A stretch of 64,000 nt of DNA, taken from Acanthamoeba lenticulata (Eukaryota > Discosea > Longamoebia > Acanthamoebidae). Positions 19,862-31,797 of this stretch are shown one piece after another (the stretch's first letter is position 1; each line of letters begins with the position of its first letter). The notes below the pieces were generated by a model. The model did not search any database. It saw only the letters and a list, made by a program, of their open reading frames with translations, and was not told where the DNA came from. The DNA is taken from NCBI GenBank assembly GCA_002179805.1, contig NAVB01000209.1, positions 1 to 64,000 on the forward strand. The letters run 5' to 3'. Position numbers and translations under genes: made by a program.

Positions 19862-22306
19862 CTACTCGGCCTCCTCGGGGCGCGCGGGCCTCGCGCGGAG
19901 GCGGGAGTGCTTGTCAGTGATCTCGCGCAGCTGGAGAGCCCACAAGGTCTCTTGATGCTGCAGGTGCTCGAGGATGCGTGCGTTCCTCTCCTCCACCGCC
20001 AGCAACAACCGGTTGTTGTCGTGCATCAGGTCCTTGTGTCCCACCGCGCTCGCAAAGAGCACGAGCACCGCCGCGCAGACGGCCACCTGCAGGTCGACGT
20101 CCACGTGTGTTAAGATCTGAGCTGCTCTCTTCACGCAGAACCGCGTACCCAGCGGACTGTGATCGCCAATGCATCAGCGGTCGCCCACAGGAAGAAGTGT
20201 AGACCGTAAGAGTGTACCACCTTTTCGGCGAGAGCGTTGGCGAGGACCACTATTTTGAGCGCACGCATGAACGAACGGGTTCATCAGGAATCACGTCTCT
20301 CGGTCGTGCTGGGGAGGAGCAGCTATTCCTTACGTAAAAGCACTCGTCCGCGGGCTGGTCCGGTGAAGGAGAAGGAGGTGAGCAGGAAGGCGATCAGAAG
20401 AAATGCAGCGTAGAAGGCGGTGGTCTTCACATCGAAAAACTCACCTGCAGTAGAGAAGTTAGAAAGAACCAATTTGAGCGCAGACCACAAACTGTTGTGG
20501 TACCCAAGATGGACCGCTGAAACTCTACGACCTTCTCCACGCTCCCAAGGAGCTCGTTCTGTAAAGAAGCAAGCTTGGAGTGTTGCTCGTGGAGTGCGGC
20601 GAGCGTGTCCTCCGACCTACCGCCAAGTAGCACCTACATCAAAGACGGGACACTTTCAACCGTGAAGCAAGGGTAGCGCACCGGGTAGCGAGTTCACCGA
20701 TGTGATTGACAGCGGTCTGGAAAGCCGACGTTTGCACCTGGACAAGCTGGTGCAAGTGTCGGCTGGCTGTCGTTGAGTCCGTGATGATTTCGAGCAGTTG
20801 CTGTGGGAGGGTGATAGAGTCATGGGTAAGCGCAGCCCGTGAAGAGCAGGTTTGTCCAGAGTTTTGAGGCACCTGTTTCGTATCGTGATGGAGCTTTTGT
20901 TGCTGTTCAAAGAACTCCTTCTGTGAATCCACGAGCTGTCCTTGGTACTCTTTGATGGTCTGCACACGTTGCACGATTGCCTGTTGCTCGGCCAGGAGCA
21001 GGCTCTGCATCTCGGTCGAGGCCTACAAGACCGACGAGGACTCAGATCAGTCACTTGTGTTACTCCCAAGTTGCCACAACTGTCAGTGACTTACCTGCAT
21101 TTGCTCGCGGACGAACGCTGATTCAGAGGTCATGTGGTTGAAGAAGTCAAGGCCTTGAATGTACATGCGGTCTTGTTGCTCGCTGAATGCCAGCTGCCGC
21201 TCACGCATTTCCCGCTGCTCCTTGATCGTTTCCTCCACACCCGTTTGGATGTTGCCTGGGATGTCAAGAAGAATGAGTCGAATGGAGCATGAGAGAAGAA
21301 AGTCGGGAGTACGCGAAAGAAGCTGCAGCTGGCCAAAGTGATCGTGAATGGACTGCAATCCCTGAACCTGATCTTCCCTCATTTCAGACATTGTGTCGCG
21401 TAGAGCTACTTGACTGCTTGCCAATTCAGCTTGGGCCTGCATTGAATCCTGACTGCAGGCCTGCCTTAGAATTGATCGCGCGACGAGCAAAGGTTCTTGG
21501 CAGACATACAGCAAAGAGTTCATGGCTGAAGACAAGTCCTGAAGCCCCTCCATGGACTCAAGCGTGGCTGTGGTCGCGTATGCGAGAGAGGAGATGGTTC
21601 GCTCAGTCTTCTCCTGAAAGTAGATGCTCTGAATGAAGTAGCAGATGTTCTCCGAATGTAGAAGAAACTCTTTGTGGCAAAGTCCAGACACAAGGATAAG
21701 TCAGTAGCCCTCGTGGAGGTACAAGTTGAGTGAGAGGACAACGAACCGGTGTATGCGTTGAAAGCGATTGGGTTGTTGGTGATTGGCCGTGTGCTGCGGA
21801 TTGTCAGCAAGACCATCGAAAGCGTAAGGCGAGTTGTATAAGGTACCACTCAATGAGCTCCATGTCTTTTGTGCACGGATGAACGGCAAGACCGGACCGT
21901 TCGAGATGGCAGTTGGCGAGTTGCATCGCGAACTTGCTCCGTTCTGCCTCTGCAAAGTGGCACCGACTGAGAGGCGGGCCGTCCTACCACAAGCGCAACA
22001 CCAGGTAAAAGTACCATCCATAGTTTTGCAGCCCTCGACCAAGTTGTCAACAGCCTGCTTCCAGCAAAGGCTGTGAACAGAGCTACTGAGCTCTGCGTCC
22101 TTGTAGATTCGTTCTAGCGCAGCTGCAGGACCTTGTGTAAGTTCACCCTGAAGGCAGCTGTTCAGAGGGGAGGTCGTACTTTGGCCACGGCTCCCGCGGC
22201 TGGAGGCAGCACGGTCAAGCTGAAATACTGGGCGCGAGTCTGCAGCCGCCTTGCCCACCAGCATCACTATCAAGACAAACAAAGCTCCCGTGTTTGTGTT
22301 TCGCAT
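19862..22306 (-). CDS. KAR5/GEX1/Brambleberry family nuclear fusion protein
   Basis: Members of this family sit in the nuclear envelope/ER and are needed for nuclear fusion after gamete fusion in yeast (Kar5), plants and Chlamydomonas (GEX1) and zebrafish (Brambleberry). A signal peptide (GALFVLIVMLVGKAAA) is followed by the cysteine-rich family domain: LCWKQAVDNLVEGCKTMD, AMQLANCHLERSGLAVHPC, MELIEC, then LLHSENICYFIQSIYFQEK. A long coiled coil comes next (EQREMRERQLAFSEQQ, EYQGQLVDSQKEFFEQQQ). The C-terminus has two or three hydrophobic helices (AFYAAFLLIAFLLTSFSF, VAVCAAVLVLFASAVG) and a short cytosolic tail ending at 19862. The spacing of Cys residues, coiled coil and C-terminal membrane anchor fit the family. 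Many short introns. Exon borders in the C-terminal third are approximate. Confidence 0.82.
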
Positions 22307-22506
22307 GATGAAGGTAAGAAGTTATCAGGCTCCTGTGTCCTGCTTTCCACCAAAAGGGACGTGTCCATGTTGTGTGCACCTGTCGAATCGTGTCAAGCAC
22401 ATTCTGTCGAGTGGACACTTTTCTGTCGACAAAGAAAAATAAAACCTTTTCCTGCGCTTTTGTCCTGGGCTGAACGACGCGAAGGTGGTGTTGTATCTTT
22501 TTATTC

Positions 22507-23933
22507 TCAAGGCCCGTAAGGCCCAGCGTCCTCCTTTCGGATGACCATCTGGTTCTTAGCGTACTCGATCTTTATGGGACCCTTGTCCGACGATGCCAAG
22601 ATGCTCCCCTGCAGGTGGGTGAGTGCCTGCGTGGAGCACTCGTAGTCCTACAAGCAGTCGTCATGATCCACAACAAGTCAACAAGCTGGATGAAAACGCA
22701 AAAAGAGGCGGGGCCATGAACGTGCCTTGTACTGCACAAAGGCGTTCACAATGTTGCTGCTTCTGTTGTAGATTTGCGCTCGAATGAAACCGTGAAACCT
22801 GGCCAGCAAAGCATTTGGCGTAGGAATGAAATGGTGAGCAGACAAGCAAGCTCGTTGACTGACCAGGCCTCCAGTGCTCGTGGTGTAGTGTCGCACCGTC
22901 CAAAGATTTCTGTGATCTCTTGCTCCGAGGTGGCCAGGCCTAGGTTGGATATGAACAAAGTGGAGCCCGGCGGGAACCGCACGATAGGCTTGCCCGACTT
23001 GGGCCCAAGTCGAGCGTCCTGTTGCACAATGCCCACCTACCGACGATGAGCACGTTCGAGAGCACATGTGCACAGAGAAGAAGGAGGAATGCCTGCTGGT
23101 CTACCCGCCCACTGAGGAGATAGGCGTCGGATGGAGAAGTCATCGCTGGCATGCCATACAATGATGGTGGGTTGAATGGATAGCCTGAAAGAGAGAGACC
23201 GTGGGTCACTCAAGCACGAGCTTTGGGGGGGGGGGCTGGAGTGGGGCAACGGGTACCAGCAAGGCCGGTTCTATACATGGCGTTAACGTCCAAGCTAGTA
23301 GGGACGACCCCACCACCCGCCATGGCTCTTTTGATGCGCTTAGCCTCCCGTTCCTTTGACCAGACTGGGGGTGGTAGTTGTGGTGGACTCGTCAATGAGG
23401 AGATGGCCGTGGCGCGTGCGGCTGCTGGTGGCAGGTGGTGCGAGACAACGGAAATCAGATGTGGGAGCGTACACTCTGGTGAAGCTGACTCTTCAGCTTC
23501 TCGCCTCCTCTTGGAGTTCTGTTTGGCGAACTCCACCTTGAGCGCCTCGGGGCTGTCAGGGTCGAAGTGAAGGCCCTAAGATGAAGTGGTTTTTTTGTGG
23601 TGTCCCCAGCCAGCTCAAGCGATTAAATTCACAAACGCAACCACAACAGTTGTGCGTGCACGCACAGCGTGCAGCGTGTCGTACCGCGATCTCGTTCTTG
23701 GCAATGACAGCCGCCTCGTGTGAAGTGAAGGTCGCGAAGGCGATTCCATTGGGCTTCAAAATTGAGTCCTCGTAGCCTCGATAAGGACGAAAGAGGTTGT
23801 GAATCTCTCTGTGCTTGACGTCCAGTGGAAACCCAGAGAGCCACAGCGTCCTCATAGTTCCATCTTCTGTCCCACCAACACTCTCTTCTGATGACCCAAG
23901 CGCCTGCATGGTGCCTACATCGCTGGGCATCAT
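22507..23933 (-). CDS. RBPMS/Couch potato-like protein with two RRMs
   Basis: RNA-binding protein. The first RRM starts LWLSGFPLDVKHREIHNLFR and continues YEDSILKPNGIAFATF and, after an intron, DPDSPEALKVEFAKQNSK; this LFRPYxGYE form is typical of RBPMS/Couch potato proteins. A low-complexity Pro/Ser linker follows. The second RRM reads GSTLFISNLGLATSEQEI, then VAFVQYKDYECSTQALTHLQ and IKIEYAKNQMV. The protein ends AGPYGP with a TGA at 22509..22507. The start MMPSDVG at 23933 is the first Met in frame. RBPMS relatives bind CAC-containing mRNAs; the same is likely but unproven here. Confidence 0.85.
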
Positions 23934-24257
23934 TTTGGTGGTGGTCTGATGGTGCCAATTCTACAAAATCGATGTTGTCTGGGTCGCGTTTTCTTTCTCT
24001 CTTTTGCCCAAGGACGTCCCGCTAAAATGTCAAGAATGCTCGTCCAAAGGGTCGATGGCTGGTTCAAATAAAAATCAATATGGACAGTGCTGTTTGGGGC
24101 CAACAGGCCCAAAAGGGTTGGTGACCGCATACACGAGTGGCTCCCCCGGGGAGTTGCTGTTGATACATCAGACTCGTCATAGTCAACGCTTCCTCCAATT
24201 TCGGCCAACGAGATCCAACCTGTCAACCACCGCCGCTAGCGGCTCTAGCTCGAGAGG

Positions 24258-25323
24258 TCACACAGGCGGTATGTAGAGCCCCACTTGGTCGTACTCTTGC
24301 AGCTGAGTGTGGTGCAAGGGCAAAGAGAGAGAGAGAGAGAAAGTACGTGAGCATCACATCAGTGCGTACACGAACCAACACAATAACCTGGTGAGGCTGT
24401 TGCTACATACCATCATAAGGCGCGCACGCACTTGCGCGCCCAGCATGAGGACAACGATCCTCACGATGATGAGTGGCGAGAAGGTCTTGAGCACGAAGAA
24501 GGCGATTGCCACGCCCTCCACGAGGATGAATAGGTTGAGCGACCACAGCAAGTGACGCACGGTGCCGTAGAGCGTGATGATGTTTACAACGATATTTACA
24601 GACAGCAGCGTGACCACAGCATAGAAGAACTTCTCGTCTTGTTTCTGATCCAACAGTATTGTGCCTGCGCAGGACGACATGAAAAGGGCAACGTGAGCTC
24701 CCTTAAGCAAACGGGCGTCAACAATTGCCGAGGCGCGTACCGAGAAGGATAAGCGAGCAGTAGGCAATGTCCAGAAAGAGGAAGAAGAGGAAGACTCGCT
24801 TTCTTTTCTCGAGGTCGTCATGAAAGAAACTCTCGTAGTCGCGGGAAACATCATAGTGAGTATCTACATTGCTGGGGCTGGTGGTGATAACGTGAATGCC
24901 AGCTGGGGCTGCTTCTTCTCGCTCTAGGAGTGGTGGCGGGATGTCGAGATGGCCTTCCTCGAGGCTGCTCACTGCGTGCCCACATGTTTTAGCCAAAAGC
25001 AACGCTTGGCCACACAATTGGAGCCCAGGCCGGAGGTACGACAATTGCCGAAAAGGTCGGTGACAACGTACGAGGTGTGTCTCGGGTATGTTGTGTAGAG
25101 AAAGCAACACCAACCTGCCCGCTTGCCGGGTACTCAACAAAGAGGGCAAGAGGAGTCTGCACATTGAAAGAATGAATTTAGAAAAAAAGGAAAGTCGCAT
25201 TGTGATGCACTGCCGAGCAAATAAAAATGCAAGTGATTCACAAGGCGCAAAGACGACTACCTCGTCATTTGGGCTCCCTGCACTACTACTTGAAGAGGAT
25301 TGATTCTCGCTTCGTGTCTCCAT
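24258..25323 (-). CDS. Predicted multi-pass membrane protein, unrecognised
   Basis: Five or so exons give a protein starting METRSENQSSSSSSAGSP. A soluble N-terminal part (about 125 residues, including EEGHLDIPPPLLEREE and DVSRDYESFFHDDLEKRKR) is followed by about four transmembrane segments: VFLFFLFLDIAYCSLILLG, FFYAVVTLLSVNIVVNII, LLWSLNLFILVEGVAIAFFV, LIIVRIVVLMLGA. The last exon encodes only YDQVGLYIPPV. I do not recognise the family. The start is about 200 bases from the divergent helicase gene, so they probably share a promoter region. One intron contains a copy of the 27-base dispersed repeat. The reading frame stays open across introns upstream of 25323, but that extension overlaps the helicase gene and is not used. 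Confidence 0.72.
24323..24343. repeat. GA microsatellite in a membrane protein intron
   Basis: Run of alternating ga inside the intron before the last exon of the minus-strand membrane protein gene. Confidence 0.8.
25021..25047. repeat. Dispersed 27-base repeat, copy A
   Basis: Starts gagcccaggc and ends acaattg; identical over 27 bases to 37111-37137 in the same orientation. This copy lies in an intron of the minus-strand membrane protein gene and is preceded by a second caattg. Confidence 0.85.
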
Positions 25324-25521
25324 TAGGCGGGCATGCGTACTAAACGCTCTCGATTTGTGCCGCAAGCTTGCTCGCGCCGGGAGTGTTGTTGGGAGGAAAT
25401 TCGCAGTCTGCACGTTCTGTTTCGTGGAGCAATCTCGGAGAGTTTCAGCAGACGCTGAAACAAATTGTTTTTTTATTTCCTCTGCTTCTTTCTTTTCCTT
25501 GCACGCATCGTCAAGTCGGAG

Positions 25522-28500
25522 ATGAACAGGAAGGGCGCCGACGAAGGCAGGAAGAAGAAGAGCGACAAGAAGAAGGACCCACCACCCAAGAAGGGTGGTA
25601 ACACGAAAGCGGATGCCACGGCCCCTCGCAGCAGCCAGCCCGTTCCGCCCCTGGACAAGCGGAAGGCAGGGGTACCTTGTCTCCTTCTTCACTGCTGATT
25701 CCATCTCAGATGAAAGATTGATTGCGCCCTCCTTCTTTCAACCCACACAGCCCGCGCAGAAGGCTGGTGCGCCAGAGTCATTGGTACTTCTCCTTATTCT
25801 GCAAAGCTTCGGTGCACACAAAAGCTGGGTCTAACGCTGCCGCGGCAGGACGCTCCGCCCAAGCCGCCTCGTTTGTTTGGCAATTGGACCGGCAAGACGC
25901 CCGTGACAATGCTGGTGCGTTCTCCACTGCTGTTGTTGTGCGCCGCCTTCTTGCTGTCGTGCTGACGAGCTTTTTGTCGGCTACCACGTAGAACGAGTGG
26001 TGCCAACGGAACAAGTGGTCCCGGCCCCACTTCTCGCAGGTCAAGTCGTGCACGGAGGGCTATCGGTGGCGCGTCGAGCTGATCAACCTCAACAACAAGA
26101 AGGTCGAGGAGAAGTACACGCACTACACGCGCGACCCCTGGCCCGTATCGGACATGGCCCGGCACGCCGCAGCGGTGGTCGCCCTCCACGCGCTCTGCTC
26201 GCAGCAGCAGCTGCACCGCGTTCTGCCGCCCGAGATGCGCGACCTCTGGGCCCAGCTGGACGTCGACGTGCGTTCACCGCGCCCTTGGCCTCGCTTCACT
26301 CGCATCCACTCGTCTCATCCACAACCTTGTGTCGTGTATGCAGGCCAAGGAGAAGAAGGAGCGTGATACCGAGCGAGCACAAAAAGCGGAGGAGATCAAG
26401 GAGAAGAAGGAGAACCAGGAGAAGAGGCTGCAGAAGCTGCCGCAGATCTACATGAGCCCCACGGCGCGCAGCCTCGTCGAGGACATCATCGGCCGCCTGC
26501 GCAGCGGCCAGGCCGTGCCCTCCCGTGGGAGCGCATTCAGCGCCGCTGAGGAGGAGGAGGAAGAAGAAGAACAACCGGCGACGGACCTCGGGTGGGACGC
26601 CGACGAGAACGAGGACGACGACGACGACGAGGCCAAGGCAGAGGAGGCCAAGGCCAAGCGCCTCGCCGAGAAGGCCATGCGCCGTCGGCTGCGGCAGCTC
26701 GGATGGCGCGCAGAGGACGTCGACCGCGTGCTGAACGCGCTGCGGTCCGAGTTGGACGCCGCGCCGGGCAACGACAACTTCAACCGGCGCATGAAGAAGG
26801 CGCTCGACTGGCTTCTGCTGCACGTGCCCGAAGAGCACCTGCCCGTCGAGTTCCAGCCGGCCAAGACCCTCGAGATTGGCGTCACCGCCTTCCCCGCCGC
26901 CTCCAAGCAGGCCAAGAGTAGCGTCCCGCCCCACAAGCTTTCTCGGCATTCCTCTGGCTGTCGCTCACCATTGCCCTTCCCCAATTAATTGCGTCTTTGT
27001 GATAGGCGACGAGGAGCGTGAATGCGAGCGGCTCGAGGGCTTGGACGTCGGCCAGACCATGCAGGCCGACGCGGACCAGGGCGCCGACAGCCTCTACCCT
27101 CTCTTTGCGGTCATCGCCTGTCGGGCGACCAACGACCCGCGCGCGGCGTTGCTCAAGCTCGACTCGACGTCGGCGGCCAATGCCGTGGCGGCCCTTCCGA
27201 GGAAGGACGAGACGCGCGAGGCGGCCGAGATCGAAGAGCTGCGGCGCGACGAGGTCCTCGCGCTCGAGGCCATCCTGGGCGAGGACTTTGCCGCGAGCGC
27301 GGTCGCCGTGGCTAGCCTGGGCGGCGTCGCGCAGCCCATCGAGGTGCTCGAGGTGCGCCTGCCTCCCGAGTCGCTCACGCTCGAGAACGCCGAGGCATTC
27401 GGACCCTATTCGCTGTCCATCGCCGACCTGCGGTTGGTCTTCCACATCCCGGCCCACCCGCACTCGCTCTACCCGCTGCAACTGCCGCTCGTCTTCCCCT
27501 CCATCTCGCTCGCTGCCGGCCGCGGCCGCGGCGCCGGAGCTCCGCCCGGCGTGGCGCGGCGGCTCGAGGGCAAGCTCAGGCATGCGATCATGGGCCAGCT
27601 GGCCGTGCAGGCCAAGGACCTGCTCGGCGAGGCCATGGTCTATTCCCTGTGTCAGTGGCTGCAGACCAACATCGGCCAACTCGTCAGCGAGGTCGTCCAG
27701 GCCGACGCACAGAAGGCGCAGCCCGGGCCGGGACAGGCGCCGGCCAAGCCCCAGCGCCAGCCGCAGGCACAGACGCAGGCGCAGCGGCCCACCGTGGCCG
27801 TGGCCGCCCAGCCTCTTCCCGCCAAGGCGCCAGCCAAAGGGGCGCGCCAGCGACGAGGCCCGTCGCAGCCGCAGCTAAGCGACGGGCAGCTGCGCGAACT
27901 GAGCGCCCAGCTGGCGGAGAGCTTCCGGGCCAAGCAGGTCAAGCCGGCCTACGTCGAGATGCTCCGGGCGCGGCAGCGCCTGCCAGCCGCCGCCAAGCGG
28001 CAGGAGATCCTCAACATCATCCGCAACAACCAAGTCACAGTCCTCACCGGCGCCACGGGTCTGCACCTCCCCGTCGCGGACGACCCTCTTTCTCCCGCGG
28101 GCTTGATGGTACTGACGCGTATGTCGTTTTCATATGCGCGCGTGAGCACGGCAGGTTGTGGCAAGTCGACGCAGGTGCCGCAGTTCATCCTGGAGGACAT
28201 GATCGGGCAAAACGAGGGCTCGCGGTGCAACATCATCGTCACCCAGCCGCGCAGGATCTCGGCTCTCGGCCTCGCCCAACGGTATTGCCGTTCCCGCGCC
28301 TTCACGCGCACGTCCTTCTCATTCCACGATGTGTTGGATGGTCGTCGCCGGGCTTTTGCAGAGTGTCGGCCGAGCAGTGCGAGGAGGTGGGCAACACCGT
28401 CGGTTATCAGATTCGACTGGAGGCCGCCAAGTCCAAGAACACACGGTACTGTTCTCTTCCGCAAGAGGGGGACACCGCCCTTGTTGCTCCTCTGTCAACA

Positions 28501-31500
28501 AGTCACACGACTTACCCGCATGCGCGCAGACTGCTGTTCTGCACGACCGGTATTTTGCTGCGTCGGCTCACGGGCGCTGCCGGCGAGGACAAGGAGCTCC
28601 GCGGTTCGTCCGTGCCCGTTCCCGCCGTGCCTTGTGTGTGTTTTTGTGTGGCTCACGCTATTCTATTGCGGCCGCAGGCATCTCGCACATCATCGTGGAC
28701 GAGGTTCATGAGCGGAACCTGGACAGCGACTTCCTGCTGATCGTGCTCAAGGAGCTAGTCCGCGCGCGGAAGGATATCAAGGTGATCCTCATGAGCGCCA
28801 CCCTCGACGCCGAGTTCTTTGCGCAGTACTTTGCCCCGCCCGGCCAGGCGAGAGGCGCCGCGGGGGCGCCCATCATCGCGATCCCGGGCTTCACCTACCC
28901 CGTGAGCGAGCACTACCTGGAGGACGCGCTCGAGCTCCTGCGCGGCCGCGGCCTGGCCGACGAGCTCGCCCGCAGGGGCGGCGGCGGCGGCTTTGGTGGG
29001 GTCAAGCGCACCAAGGCCGAGAAGGAGGAGGACAGCAAGCGGCGCGAGGACATCCTCCGGTCCTACTCGGCCTACTCGATGGAGACGCGCGAGGCCCTGG
29101 CCACGATCAAGGAGAACAAGCTCGAGCCGGCCCTCCTCGAGCACCTCATCTTCTTCATCTGCGACGAGGGCGAGCGCGCCTTCCCCGAGCTCGGCGAGGT
29201 GCGGCCATCCCCTTCCTCGCCAGTCAACCGCATGAGGCCGCCTCGCCTGACGTGAGCGGCCGCACACCAGGAAAAGGGAAGCGGGAGCAAGGGCGCCATC
29301 CTGGTCTTCTTCGCCGGCATGGCCGACATCCTGACGATGCTCGAGCGCCTGCAGCGCGGCGCGCGGGACCGCGGGGCCGAGCACAAATACCTGATCCTCC
29401 CGCTCCACTCGTCCATCTCCACCTCCCAGCAGCAGCGCGTCTTCGACCGGCCCCCGCCGGGCGTGCGCAAGATCATCCTCTCGACCAAGTACGTCCTCCT
29501 TCGCTGCGCCGTGATGATGTCATGCTGACGCCAGCAACACAGCATCGCCGAGACGTCGGTGACCATCGACGACGTCGTGGTGGTCATCGACACCGGCAAG
29601 ATGAACGAGATGCAGTACGACCCCGTGTCGAAGCTGTCGTGCCTGGGCGAGACGTGGATCTCCAAGGCCAACGCGGCCCAGCGGCGGGGCCGTGCGGGCC
29701 GAGTCAAGAAGGGCCTCTGCTTCAAGCTCTACACGGAGCGGCGCCACTCGTCCTTCATGGACCAAAGGCAACAACGCCTTGCCTCGCTGCTGGTTGCTGT
29801 TGGTTGCTTCTTGTGGGCTGACTCGAGACGATGAACCCCGCGCAGGCCGCCAGAAATCCTCCGGGTGCCGCTCGAGCAGCTGTGCCTGCAGATCAAGCTC
29901 CTCAACGTGCGATGCACTGTGAAGCAGTTCCTGCACCAGGCCCTCCAGCCCCCGGGCGATGACGCCATCCAGTCCGCTCTCAACGTGCGCCTCTGACTTG
30001 TCCTCGTTGATCCCATCCCTCTTTCTCACACGTTCTCGTCCCCGTTTCACAGACGCTGCACCAAGTCAACGCGCTCGAGAAGGAAACGGAGAAGCTCACG
30101 CCCCTCGGCTACCATCTCGGTATTGCCATCTGTTCTTTTTTGTTTGCTTATGAGCGCTTTTTTATTATTATTATTATTTTAATTGTTGATCGTTGTTTTT
30201 GTGTTTTCATGTTATATTTACATCACTTTCTATTTGACAATATTTATTGCAGCACAACTGCCTGTGGACGTGCACATCGGAAAGATGATGCTGTTCGGCG
30301 CCATCTTGTGCTGCCTCGACCCGGTGCTGACCATAGCGGCCGCCATGAGCGCGGGCAAGTCGGCCTTTTACTCGCCGCCGGACCGACGCGAAGAGGCCAA
30401 TCAGGCCCGCTTGAGGTGCGCGCCTCCCTCCCCGCCGGCGGCTTTATCGTCAGCAAATGCGTCATCTTCATAATGATAATGGTGAGGGTGAGGGTGAGGG
30501 TGATGATGTCGTCTTACTCACACGGAAATGAGGACAGCCTCGCGCTCGACAAGAGCGACCACTTGACTCTCATGAATGCCTACAATGGATGGCTCGCAGC
30601 CAAGGCCGATGGCCGTGAAATGCAGTTTTGCAACGATGTGCGCTCCCCCCCCTCGCTCATCGTCTCCTTCCTCTTCATCGTCATCACCTTCGTCATCAAC
30701 TGGAGCTGACCAGAGCCTGCGTACCAGAAATTCCTGTCTCGCCCGGCGCTGCAAGCGATCGCCGACCTCAAGCGGCAGTACGCCGAGCTCCTGTCCGAGA
30801 TCGGCTTCCTCGAGCAGCGCGTGACCACGCGGATGATGGCCAAGCACGCCAAGGAGGCCGGCCGCGGGAGCGACGGCGTGCGCGAGGCCACCGGCCCGCG
30901 GCTCAACGCCAACGCGCGAAACACGCGGATCGTGCGGGCGGCCCTCTGCGGCGGCCTGTACCCAAACGTCGTCCGGATCTCGACGCCAGAGACCCGCTAC
31001 ACGCAGATCGTGCCGGGCTCCATCGCGCAGCCTCACCAGGCCAGGGACCACAAGTTCTTTACTCGAGACGATGGTGCGTCGCCGTCGACGAGGGTCCACT
31101 CGGACGTGAGGCATAGAGGTCCTCATGCTGGCGTGGTGTACCTTGGACGTGGCAGGTCGAGTGTTCCTGCACCCGAGCTCGGTGAACTTCTCGGTGAACG
31201 AGTTTGACTCGCCGTGGCTGCTGTTCAGCGAGAAGGTGCAGACGAGCAAGGTCTTCATCCGCCAGTCGAGCATGGTCTCGCACTACCCGCTCCTGCTCTT
31301 CGGACGCGAGATCGACGTGGTGCATCACATCAAGGTCATCAAGGTGGACGAGTGGATCCAGTTCCGTGCCGACCCCCGTATCGCCGTCCTCACAAAGGCA
31401 CGCCACTAGGAGCTATTTGACGTCCGCGTCTCTTTCATTTGGCTCATACCTCGTTGTGCATCCACCCTGTGTGCAGGAGTTGAAGGTGGAGCTGGACAAG

Positions 31501-31626
31501 CTGTTGGCTGCCAAGATCAGCGATCCTACCGTCGACATGGGCCAGAGTGGGCTCATCGAAGTGATTGCGCAGCTCATCAGCACGGACGGTCTCATCGGAC
31601 CCCAAGAGGCCGCCAAGTGGAGCTAG
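25522..31626 (+). CDS. DExH-box RNA helicase, DHX57/YLR419W-like
   Basis: The domain order matches DHX57-type helicases: a Lys-rich start (MNRKGADEGRKKKSDKK), a dsRBD-like segment (YTHYTRDPWPVSDMARHAAA), a UBA-like helix pair (LRQLGWRAEDVDRVLNAL) and an RWD domain (RRDEVLALEAILGEDFA). The helicase core has motif I GATGCGKST split by an intron, motif Ia TQPRR, motif II DEVH, motif III SAT and motif VI QRRGRAGR. The HA2 domain (TPLGYHLAQLPVDVHIGKMM) and OB-fold end follow, the protein stopping at 31626 after EAAKWS. About a dozen introns; those near 30150-30250 and 30470-30520 are AT-rich or GGTGAG-repeat-rich. An acidic tract (EEEEEEEEQ) precedes the UBA-like part. Expected role is ATP-driven remodelling of RNA or RNPs; its exact substrate is unknown. 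Confidence 0.92.
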
Positions 31627-31797
31627 CGCGAGAGCAACGAAGGAGAAGCATTCTGGTCGCGCGAGCGAGGTACCTTGAGGAATGGGGTCACTTGCCTTCT
31701 TTTTGTTTGCTACAGCCAGTAAAGCGCACGTCCCATCGCTCGAGCGCTAGACAGCAGGGACGTGTTGTTACAACACGCTTCGAGCTTGAAGTTCAAT

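Noticed and set aside
24718..25704. 328-codon minus-strand frame through the membrane protein gene
   Set aside because: It runs through introns with good splice sites and its start overlaps the helicase gene; the spliced model from 25323 is better.
30160..30520. AT-rich and GGTGAG-rich tracts as regulatory or telomere-like repeats
   Set aside because: They sit inside helicase introns and are short simple-sequence runs.
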